A stretch of 10,827 nt of DNA, taken from an uncultured Limosilactobacillus sp. Its GTDB lineage: Bacteria; Bacillota; Bacilli; Lactobacillales; Lactobacillaceae. A program made the translations under genes and the position numbers. Below, piece by piece: positions 5,256 to 10,827 of the stretch (positions are counted from its first letter, which is position 1; the number at the start of each line of letters is the position of its first letter). Location of the stretch: positions 1-10,827 of the forward strand of contig CALVFC010000036.1 of NCBI GenBank assembly GCA_944326735.1, written 5' to 3'. Under the pieces are notes generated by a model. It saw only the letters and a program-made list of their open reading frames with translations. It was not told the origin of the DNA and searched no databases.

Positions 5256-7640
5256 TTGAATAATAAGGCAATCGAAACACTTGAATTTCAACAAATTAAG
5301 AATCAATTACAACATTACTTAGTATCTGCCGCGGGTAAACACGAGTTGGCCGAGTTGACGCCAGTTAATGATCGTGCTGCTATTCAAAAAATGCTTGATG
5401 AAACGACAGACGGGGCCGATATTTTGCGTCTGGAGGGTGGAATTCCCCTACCACAATTAAAAAATATTGAACCACAGATGAAGCGTCTTAAAGTGCAGGC
5501 TAACTTAAATGGCAAAGAGTTAGCACAAATCACAAAGGTTTTGCAGACTAGTATGGCCATTAAGAACTTCTTCGACCGTATGGCAGAAAAGAAGGTGCAG
5601 TTACGAACGGTTCCAGACGTTGTGGACCAGTTAACGACTATCCCCACGATTACTAAACGCCTCGTGCAATCGATTGATCCAGATGGTCACGTTAACGATG
5701 AAGCTTCCAGTCACCTGCACGGTGTTCGGCAGCTAATTGTAAAAACGGAAAATGAGATTCACCAGCAAATGCAACGCTTCACCCATGGCCGGAATGCTAA
5801 GTACTTAAGTGATCCGATTGTGACGGTCCGTAATAACCGTTACGTTATCCCGGTTCAGGTGCAATACCGTCGTCGTTTCGGCGGGGTGGTTCATGACCAA
5901 AGTGCGAGTGGGCAAACCCTCTACATCGAACCAGCCAGTGTTGTCGATTATAACAACCGTTTACGTCAGGCCCAGGTTGAAGAGCACCAGGCCGTCCTCG
6001 AGGTGCTGGCTGAGTTATCAAGCTTAATTACCCCATACCGGATGGACATTGCGGCGAATGCACGCATCTTAGGACACCTTGATTTTATTAACGCCAAAGC
6101 GCGGCTTGCCAAACAAATGAAAGCCAGTTTGCCCATCCTGTCTGATAAAAACCAGGTGATCCTAAGAAAGGCTAAGCACCCGTTAATTCCTGCTGACAAG
6201 GTGGTCGCAAACGACATCAAGTTAGGTGATCAGCAATCTGCCATTATCATTACGGGGCCCAACACTGGTGGGAAGACCATCACCCTGAAGACGCTTGGGC
6301 TGTTGCAACTAATGGCCCAAGCCGGGTTATTCATCACTGCACAGGAAGGTAGTCAGGTTGCCGTGTTTGATGACATCTTTACTGACATTGGGGATGAACA
6401 ATCACTGGAACAAAACCTGAGTACTTTCTCGGGACACATGGACAACGTTAAGACCATCCTTGAGAAGATTACTAGCCATAGCCTCGTTCTGCTTGATGAA
6501 TTAGGTGCGGGGACCGACCCAAAGGAAGGGGCCGCCTTGGCAATGGCCATTCTGGATTATATTGGTACTAAGGGTAGTGATGTGGTGATCACCACCCACT
6601 ATCCAGAACTCAAGGTATATGGTTATGACCGAACCGATACCATTAATGCCAGCATGGAGTTTGACCAAGAAACTTTGCAACCAACTTACCATCTTTTGTT
6701 AGGAATTCCCGGCCAGTCAAACGGGATTGAAATTGCTCATCGACTTGGTTTGAATTCTCAAATAATTAGCGAAGCCCGTTCACTAGTTTCTGATGATAGT
6801 CAAGATTTGAACAAAATGATCGGTGACCTGGTAGAAGAGCGTAAGCAAGCGCGGGAAGAAAATGAACGTCTGCAAAAACTTGTTCAACAAAATCGCCAAA
6901 CAAAGGCTGAGTTGGAACAAAAGCTCGGTCGTTTTAATGAGCAACGGGACCACCTGCTTGACCAGGCCCGGTCACAGGCCAACCACCAAGTCTCGCAAGC
7001 AAAGCGGAAGGCTAACCAGATCATTCACCATCTCCGCCAGATGGAAGTTAAGCAGGGACAAATTAAAGAAAATGAACTGATCGATGCGCAAGGGGCCCTT
7101 AACGCACTGCACCAGGATAATCCACGGTTAAAGAATAATTCTGTTTTGCGTCGTGCTAAACAAAAACATGATTTTCATGTTGGCGACCCTGTTTTAGTGA
7201 AGTCGTATGGTCAGCAGGGTGAATTGCTGTCTAAACGCGGTCACCACAAGTGGGAAGTTCAGATTGGTATTTTACGGATGGAAATTGATGAAAATGACCT
7301 TGAAAAGATTAGTAAAAGTGCCATTCGCCAGTCCAAAGCGGAAAAAGAAACGAAAGCCCGGCGGCATGCCGGGGCAGTGCATACCACCCAGACTCGTCGG
7401 ACCTCTGCCCGCTTAGACTTGCGTGGTCACCGGTATGAACAGGCAATGAGTGAATTAAGCGACTTTATTGACCATGCGTTATTGAATAATCTTGGTACCG
7501 TGACGATTATTCACGGTAAGGGAACTGGCGCGCTGCGGAAGGGAACCCAAGAATATTTACGGAGTAATCCGCGGGTTAAGTCCTTCTCCTACGCTGCACC
7601 GAATGCGGGCGGCGATGGAGCTACGATTGTTAACTTATAA
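5256..7640 (+). CDS. mutS2: MutS2 family ATPase/Smr-domain protein (ribosome-collision rescue or anti-recombination)
   Basis: The 794-residue protein has the full MutS2 layout: core and lever helices (about 1-310), a MutS-type ATPase with Walker A GPNTGGKT (334-341) and Walker B LVLLDE with Asp414 and Glu415, a long coiled coil (about 520-610, rich in Glu, Gln, Arg and Lys), a small beta domain (about 641-685), and a C-terminal Smr domain with LDLRGH (720-725) and HGKGTG (753-758). It lacks the mismatch-recognition domain of MutS. In Helicobacter MutS2 suppresses recombination; in Bacillus subtilis it acts on collided ribosomes. Both LDLR and HGKG are intact, so the Smr domain is probably functional. 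It starts at TTG, a poor start that may limit its level. It lies 14 nt after cvpA. No clear terminator follows. Confidence 0.97.
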   Translation: MNNKAIETLEFQQIKNQLQHYLVSAAGKHELAELTPVNDRAAIQKMLDETTDGADILRLEGGIPLPQLKNIEPQMKRLKVQANLNGKELAQITKVLQTSMAIKNFFDRMAEKKVQLRTVPDVVDQLTTIPTITKRLVQSIDPDGHVNDEASSHLHGVRQLIVKTENEIHQQMQRFTHGRNAKYLSDPIVTVRNNRYVIPVQVQYRRRFGGVVHDQSASGQTLYIEPASVVDYNNRLRQAQVEEHQAVLEVLAELSSLITPYRMDIAANARILGHLDFINAKARLAKQMKASLPILSDKNQVILRKAKHPLIPADKVVANDIKLGDQQSAIIITGPNTGGKTITLKTLGLLQLMAQAGLFITAQEGSQVAVFDDIFTDIGDEQSLEQNLSTFSGHMDNVKTILEKITSHSLVLLDELGAGTDPKEGAALAMAILDYIGTKGSDVVITTHYPELKVYGYDRTDTINASMEFDQETLQPTYHLLLGIPGQSNGIEIAHRLGLNSQIISEARSLVSDDSQDLNKMIGDLVEERKQAREENERLQKLVQQNRQTKAELEQKLGRFNEQRDHLLDQARSQANHQVSQAKRKANQIIHHLRQMEVKQGQIKENELIDAQGALNALHQDNPRLKNNSVLRRAKQKHDFHVGDPVLVKSYGQQGELLSKRGHHKWEVQIGILRMEIDENDLEKISKSAIRQSKAEKETKARRHAGAVHTTQTRRTSARLDLRGHRYEQAMSELSDFIDHALLNNLGTVTIIHGKGTGALRKGTQEYLRSNPRVKSFSYAAPNAGGDGATIVNL

Positions 7641-7661
7641 TTAGTAAGCAAAATGAGTGAC

Positions 7662-7690
7662 TTTATCCTTTGTCTTTGGTATCCTATAGA
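7662..7690 (+). promoter_or_regulatory. Possible promoter of trxA
   Basis: A weak -35 TTTATC (7662-7667) and -10 TATAGA (7685-7690) with 17-nt spacing lie in the 77-nt mutS2-trxA gap. Readthrough from mutS2 is equally possible because no terminator is seen between the two genes. Confidence 0.4.
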
Positions 7691-7717
7691 CATGAATTAT
7701 CCAAGGAGGGCGACAAT

Positions 7718-8029
7718 ATGAGCGTTGCAGTAACAACCGATCAAACTTTTGAACAAGACACTGCTCAGGGCGTTACCTTGACTGACTTCTGGGCAACCTG
7801 GTGTGGACCATGTCGGATGCAATCACCAGTCGTTGAAAAATTGTCCGAAGAGATGGATGATGTCAAGTTCTTCAAGATGGATGTGGATCAAAATCCGGAA
7901 GTACCACGTTCCTTCCAAATTATGAGTATTCCAACTTTACTCATTAAGAAGGATGGTCAAGTGGTTGATAAGGTAATTGGTTACCATTCTAAAGAACAAC
8001 TTCAGCAACTTCTTCAACAATACTTATAA
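7718..8029 (+). CDS. trxA: Thioredoxin
   Basis: This cytoplasmic disulfide reductase of 103 residues has standard thioredoxin length. The active site WCGPC (residues 28-32) sits in TDFWATWCGPCRM, with the buried Asp23 and the cis-proline Pro72 in MSIPTLL both present. The C-terminal helix (SKEQLQQLLQQYL) ends the fold. It passes electrons from thioredoxin reductase to ribonucleotide reductase, peroxidases and oxidised proteins. The ATG at 7718 is chosen for AAGGAGG (7703-7709), 8 nt upstream; a longer reading from 7670 would place the promoter-like region inside the gene. It follows mutS2 by 77 nt and ends at a shared terminator facing yslB. The position after mutS2 is a common arrangement in lactobacilli. 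Confidence 0.98.
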   Translation: MSVAVTTDQTFEQDTAQGVTLTDFWATWCGPCRMQSPVVEKLSEEMDDVKFFKMDVDQNPEVPRSFQIMSIPTLLIKKDGQVVDKVIGYHSKEQLQQLLQQYL

Positions 8030-8039
8030 ACAAGAAAGA

Positions 8040-8070
8040 CTCTAGTGTTTGGACAATCCAAACACTAGAG
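8040..8070. terminator. Bidirectional terminator between trxA (+) and yslB (-)
   Basis: A perfect 14-bp stem (CTCTAGTGTTTGGA at 8040-8053 with 8057-8070) closes a 3-nt loop. On the plus strand CCTTTGTTATTATT follows; on the minus strand TCTTTCTTGTTT follows. Its place between two convergent stop codons and its T-rich flanks on both sides indicate termination in both directions. Confidence 0.88.
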
Positions 8071-8085
8071 CCTTTGTTATTATTG

Positions 8086-8619
8086 TTACTTTGACTGTTT
8101 ACGGTGACGTCGCTTTTTATTTGGCTGTTGCTGGGGCGCACTTTGTTGAGGATGGATAAAGGTGACGAGTTCGGTTCGTTCACTGTCGGCATCTGATGAG
8201 GGGTCATTCTTAACGAGAATAGTAATGGCATCCTTGCGCCGTTCAATAATTTCAGCTTCGGCCACCGAGTTGACTTGGAACTCGATTTCTTGGGCTAAGA
8301 ACCCTGTTTCTAACCCGAATGATGTTTGTTCTTTCTTTCGGTTGATTCGCTCGCTAACGATGGGGCCAGCAAGTTGCCATTCTTGGCTGGTAGCGTTTTT
8401 CTTTTGCAGAGATAGATCTCCAAAGCCGAGTTGTTTGGTTAAGAGGACTAACTCATCATTAGTTTGAACGGGAAATTCGCGGGCAATGTCCTTGCCAATC
8501 CAATACAGCATCTCATCGGCTTCTTTCCCGAGGATGGCCGGTAAAATGACGTCACGCATGGCACCATTAGTGATCCCTTGATGTCCAGCTAATAGTGAAT
8601 TATAAAGTTCTTGACTCAT
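8086..8619 (-). CDS. yslB: YslB family protein (DUF2507)
   Basis: The 177-residue protein matches the YslB/DUF2507 family through its N-terminal helix region (LPAILGKEADEMLYWIGKDIAREFP), the central QLGFGDLSL and the GLETGFLAQEIEFQ strand. The family fold is known from Bacillus subtilis YslB as a small-ligand-binding type domain, but its function is not established. There is no signal peptide or membrane segment. The last 20 residues are an added tail: a Gln/Pro-rich stretch, then KKRRHRK (168-174), beyond the roughly 150 residues usual in the family. The ATG (complement of 8617-8619) has AAGGAG (complement of 8631-8636) 11 nt upstream. It is the only complete minus-strand gene here, lying between trxA and murI and divergent from murI. 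Confidence 0.85.
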   Translation of the reverse strand: MSQELYNSLLAGHQGITNGAMRDVILPAILGKEADEMLYWIGKDIAREFPVQTNDELVLLTKQLGFGDLSLQKKNATSQEWQLAGPIVSERINRKKEQTSFGLETGFLAQEIEFQVNSVAEAEIIERRKDAITILVKNDPSSDADSERTELVTFIHPQQSAPQQQPNKKRRHRKQSK

Positions 8620-8652
8620 AAATTGACTTACTCCTTTTTTACAATCACACTA

Positions 8653-8658
8653 ATTATA
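8653..8658 (-). promoter_or_regulatory. Putative -10 box for yslB
   Basis: On the minus strand a perfect TATAAT lies 34 nt before the yslB ATG. No good -35 is seen at 16-18 nt spacing, so it is a candidate only. It lies back to back with the murI promoter in the 143-nt divergent region. Confidence 0.4.
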
Positions 8659-8698
8659 CTGAACTATTTCGTTAACGGACGACTAATTTTCGTAAAAC

Positions 8699-8727
8699 TT
8701 GCAATTTATTCCATTAAAAAAGATAAT
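8699..8727 (+). promoter_or_regulatory. Promoter of the murI operon
   Basis: The -35 TTGCAA (8699-8704) and -10 GATAAT (8722-8727) are separated by 17 nt. The start of transcription would fall near 8734, giving a short leader of about 29 nt before the murI TTG. The remainder of the 143-nt divergent region shows no obvious operator. Confidence 0.65.
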
Positions 8728-8762
8728 TAAGTTTCAAGAGAAAGAACTAATGAGGTGATATT

Positions 8763-9554
8763 TTGGACAATCGACCAATTGGGATGATGGATTCTGGCCT
8801 AGGGGGACTTTCCGTTGCCCGGGTCTTGCGTCAGCAGCTACCTAACGAATCAGTAGTATTTGTTGGCGATGAAGGCCATTTTCCGTATGGGACTAAGCCA
8901 CAATCAACGATCCGGCACTTGGTCAGTCAGATTGGGCAATTCTTACTGCATCAAGACGTTAAAATGATGATTATTGCCTGCAACACTGCCACGGCGGCAG
9001 CTTTAGACAGTGTGTCCCAAGAGTTACCAATTCCGGTCATTGGGGTAATCCAACCGGGAGCCCAGGCTGCTGTAAAAACGGGGGCTGCATCCATTGGCGT
9101 GATTGCTACTGATTCAACAACTAAGGATGGGGCATATGTTCGGACCATCCATGAATTATCGCCAGTAACACATGTTGTTGCTCAAGCAACCCAACCACTA
9201 GTCTCAATCGTTGAGCACGGCCAGACAGGTACGGTGAAGGCTCAAGAAACGGTTAATGAACAACTATCAACTTTTGATGACCAACCCGTTCAAGCCCTCA
9301 TTCTGGGCTGTACCCATTTTCCATTTTTGTCCAAGGAAATCCAACAAAAAATGGGTAATAAGGTCAGACTGGTTGACCCGGCTCTTGAGACAGTCCGCGA
9401 AGCTCAGCAGTACCTTAGTGATCATGATTTACTGGCGGCCCCACAGGAAAGCCACGTTCACTTATATTCAACCGGTGATGTTCATGACCTCATTGCGGGT
9501 GCTGATAAGTGGTTGCCAGGACAGTATGATGAATGTTTGCACATTGATTTATAA
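8763..9554 (+). CDS. murI: Glutamate racemase
   Basis: This cytoplasmic, cofactor-independent racemase converts L-glutamate to D-glutamate for the second residue of the peptidoglycan stem peptide. The 263 residues match the family length. The catalytic cysteines are Cys73 in ACNTATAAA and Cys183 in LGCTHFP (His185 nearby), and the substrate loop DSGLGGLSV starts at Asp10. PYGTK (41-45) is also typical. The start is TTG at 8763, with GAGGTG (8752-8757) 5 nt upstream; no ATG is available without losing the DSGLGG motif. It is first in a three-gene operon: AAGGAG of the next gene overlaps its stop codon. The non-ATG start may moderate synthesis, but this is inference. Confidence 0.98.
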   Translation: MDNRPIGMMDSGLGGLSVARVLRQQLPNESVVFVGDEGHFPYGTKPQSTIRHLVSQIGQFLLHQDVKMMIIACNTATAAALDSVSQELPIPVIGVIQPGAQAAVKTGAASIGVIATDSTTKDGAYVRTIHELSPVTHVVAQATQPLVSIVEHGQTGTVKAQETVNEQLSTFDDQPVQALILGCTHFPFLSKEIQQKMGNKVRLVDPALETVREAQQYLSDHDLLAAPQESHVHLYSTGDVHDLIAGADKWLPGQYDECLHIDL

Positions 9555-9566
9555 AGGAGTTTGATC

Positions 9567-10166
9567 ATGGCAACAATTGTAATTGCTACTAAAAACGCTG
9601 GTAAAGCACTGGAATACCGCAAAATGTTGGCTCCTCACCATATTGAAGTCAAGACCCTTGCCGATTTTCCCGATACCTTTAGGATTAACGAAAATGGTCA
9701 GAGCTTTGAAGAAAACGCCACAATTAAGGCTGAAACAGTAATGAACCAGCTGCATCTCCCAGTGATGGCCGATGATTCCGGTTTAGTGGTCGATGCCCTT
9801 AATGGGCGACCGGGTATTCACTCCGCGCGTTATGCGGGTGACCATGATGACGATGCCAATAACCGCAAACTACTCGCTGAATTGAGAAATGTTCCCAAGG
9901 AGAAGCGGACCGCCCGTTTTCATACGACAATTGTGGCTGTGCAGCCGAATGGCCCAAAGCTAGTGGCAAATGGTCGTGTTGATGGTCATATTCTCCAGGA
10001 ACCACAAGGCGAGCATGGCTTTGGCTATGATCCTTTGTTCTACGTGGACGAAATTAACAAGGGAATGGCAGAACTCACTGCGGATGAAAAGAACGCCATT
10101 TCCCACCGTGGTCGTGCAATGCGGGAGTTTATGGAAAAGTTTCCTGATTGGTGGCACGAACAATGA
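9567..10166 (+). CDS. rdgB: XTP/dITP diphosphatase (non-canonical purine NTP pyrophosphatase, RdgB/Ham1 family)
   Basis: This cytoplasmic house-cleaning enzyme hydrolyses XTP, ITP and dITP to monophosphates, keeping deaminated purines out of DNA and RNA. The 199 residues show all family motifs: ATKNAGK (7-13) for triphosphate binding, FEEN (47-50), ADDSGL (68-73) with catalytic Asp69/Asp70 and metal binding, GFGYDPLF (151-158) for base recognition, and SHRGRA (179-184). The ATG at 9567 is chosen because AAGGAG (9554-9559) lies 7 nt upstream; the in-frame TTG at 9561 is too close to it. It starts 12 nt after murI and its stop overlaps the next start (ATGA). The order murI - XTPase - phosphoesterase recalls the ysnA-ysnB pair of Bacillus subtilis. 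Confidence 0.97.
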   Translation: MATIVIATKNAGKALEYRKMLAPHHIEVKTLADFPDTFRINENGQSFEENATIKAETVMNQLHLPVMADDSGLVVDALNGRPGIHSARYAGDHDDDANNRKLLAELRNVPKEKRTARFHTTIVAVQPNGPKLVANGRVDGHILQEPQGEHGFGYDPLFYVDEINKGMAELTADEKNAISHRGRAMREFMEKFPDWWHEQ

Positions 10167-10684
10167 GAATGTTAGTAGTTTCTGATAATCATGGTGATCA
10201 ACAGATCCTCACGGACATTGTTGCTAAGTATGCCAGTCAGGTGGACTTGATGGTGCATTGTGGCGACTCTGAGTTATCACCGGTCCAGCCGCCGATGAAC
10301 TCATTTCAAGCGGTGCGGGGTAATAATGACTATGGCTTAGATTATCCACAGCAATTGTCACTTACTACGGGTGATGAACGCATCCTTGTGGTTCATGGTG
10401 ACCGCGATCGGGTTAATTATTCCATGACGCCCTTGCGCCTCAAGGGACAAGCAGCAGGGGCATCGATCGTTTGCTACGGACACACTCACCAGTTGGCAGT
10501 TAGTGAAGACGATGGTATTTTGTTCATTAATCCCGGCAGTATCAGCTTACCGCGGGGCGAATACGCAAACATCGGTGGGACGTTTGCCATAGTGAGTGCG
10601 GATCATCGGCAATGGCAGGTTGACTACTATAACCGGAACCTCCAACCCATTCCAGAACTCCACTTTGAGTTTACCCGGCATTAG
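10163..10684 (+). CDS. YfcE/MJ0936-type metallophosphoesterase (YsnB-like)
   Basis: The 173-residue cytoplasmic calcineurin-like phosphoesterase has its complete metal site: Asp8 and His10 (SDNHGD), Asp35 (HCGDSE), Asn54 or Asn55 in RGNND, His78 (VVHGD), and His107/His109 in YGHTH, followed by NPGS. Relatives act on phosphodiesters in vitro with manganese; the physiological substrate is unknown. SDNHGD replaces the more common SDTHG but keeps both metal ligands. The ATG at 10163 overlaps the XTPase stop (ATGA), with GGTGG about 8 nt upstream, so it is probably translated by coupling; ATG 10169 is the alternative. It is the last gene of the murI operon and ends before a bidirectional terminator. 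Confidence 0.93.
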   Translation: MRMLVVSDNHGDQQILTDIVAKYASQVDLMVHCGDSELSPVQPPMNSFQAVRGNNDYGLDYPQQLSLTTGDERILVVHGDRDRVNYSMTPLRLKGQAAGASIVCYGHTHQLAVSEDDGILFINPGSISLPRGEYANIGGTFAIVSADHRQWQVDYYNRNLQPIPELHFEFTRH

Positions 10685-10724
10685 ATATCCACCAGTCGTT
10701 AACGAGATACATGACAATGCAATA

Positions 10725-10766
10725 AAAGAGCTCTGGCATTTGATAAGACAGATGTCAGAGCTCTTT
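10725..10766. terminator. Bidirectional terminator after the murI operon
   Basis: A 15-bp stem (AAAGAGCTCTGGCAT at 10725-10739 with 10752-10766, one G-T pair) closes a 12-nt loop. The minus-strand side is followed by TTTTATT and the plus-strand arm ends in CTCTTT. It lies 40 nt after the phosphoesterase stop and faces a minus-strand gene end at 10784. Confidence 0.87.
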
Positions 10767-10783
10767 ACGTTGCTAATGGCTGA

Positions 10784-10827
10784 TTATTTTTTCAATGGTT
10801 GTTCCCAAGCCCACGGAACTTGTTGTT
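10784..10827 (-). CDS. C-terminal end of an unidentified minus-strand gene (partial)
   Basis: Read on the minus strand from the right edge, one frame gives QQVPWAWEQPLKK and then a TAA stop (complement of 10784-10786). The placement, with the stop 18 nt before a terminator whose T-rich side suits minus-strand transcription, supports a real convergent gene. Only 13 codons are visible, so the product cannot be named. The other two minus-strand frames also run to the edge for 11-17 codons, so the frame choice is tentative. Confidence 0.45.
   Translation of the reverse strand, partial: QQVPWAWEQPLKK

Noticed and set aside
5966..6692. Minus-strand frames of 63-84 codons within mutS2
   Set aside because: They are antisense to conserved ATPase motifs, lack ribosome sites and resemble no known protein.
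8162..8467. Plus-strand 101-codon frame opposite yslB
   Set aside because: The opposite strand carries a recognisable DUF2507 protein with a ribosome site; the plus frame is its antisense shadow.
1..10827. Mobile element, phage remnant, CRISPR array, toxin-antitoxin pair or new defence system
   Set aside because: No transposase, terminal or direct repeats, spacer array or unknown multi-gene cassette was found; nearly all genes are conserved housekeeping genes in a familiar order.

Overview
This window is a stretch of core chromosome from a low-to-moderate G+C Gram-positive bacterium. It most likely comes from the Lactobacillaceae, possibly Limosilactobacillus-like. The evidence is the gene order and protein sequences (alaS - ireB/reoM - ruvX - yrzB - cvpA - mutS2 - trxA - yslB - murI - XTPase - phosphoesterase), the T-box leader before alaS, strong AAGGAGG-type ribosome binding sites and frequent CGG arginine codons. 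The genus is inferred from general familiarity and was not searched. No mobile element, CRISPR array, tRNA or rRNA gene is visible.

Layout. (1) Positions 1-506 hold the 3' end of a DEAD-box RNA helicase gene with a very basic C-terminal tail. (2) Positions 503-753 hold a promoter that overlaps the helicase stop codon, then a tRNA-Ala-sensing T-box leader with its terminator. (3) Positions 773-3427 encode alaS, followed by an intrinsic terminator. (4) Positions 3543-7640 hold a plus-strand cluster: ireB/reoM (substrate of a PASTA Ser/Thr kinase), ruvX (overlapping by ATGA), the acidic DUF1292 protein gene yrzB, a strong 14-bp hairpin, cvpA and mutS2. trxA follows at 7718-8029. (5) A convergent terminator (8040-8070) separates trxA from the minus-strand gene yslB (DUF2507). 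(6) yslB diverges from a promoter driving murI (glutamate racemase), the XTP/dITP diphosphatase gene and a YfcE/YsnB-type metallophosphoesterase gene, in a tight operon. (7) A second convergent terminator (10725-10766) faces the last codons of an unidentified minus-strand gene at the right edge.

The genes are housekeeping. They cover alanyl-tRNA supply under uncharged-tRNA control, control of peptidoglycan precursor flow (IreB/ReoM) and D-glutamate supply (MurI), rRNA processing or DNA resolution (RuvX), ribosome rescue or recombination control (MutS2), thiol redox (TrxA) and nucleotide-pool sanitation (XTPase).

I found no convincing new biological system. The points most worth a second look are regulatory or single-residue: the T-box architecture and its probable role as the only terminator for the helicase mRNA, a compensated T-box variant, a U-tract-less perfect hairpin before cvpA, a CGGDH variant in the AlaRS editing site, and a basic tail on YslB.
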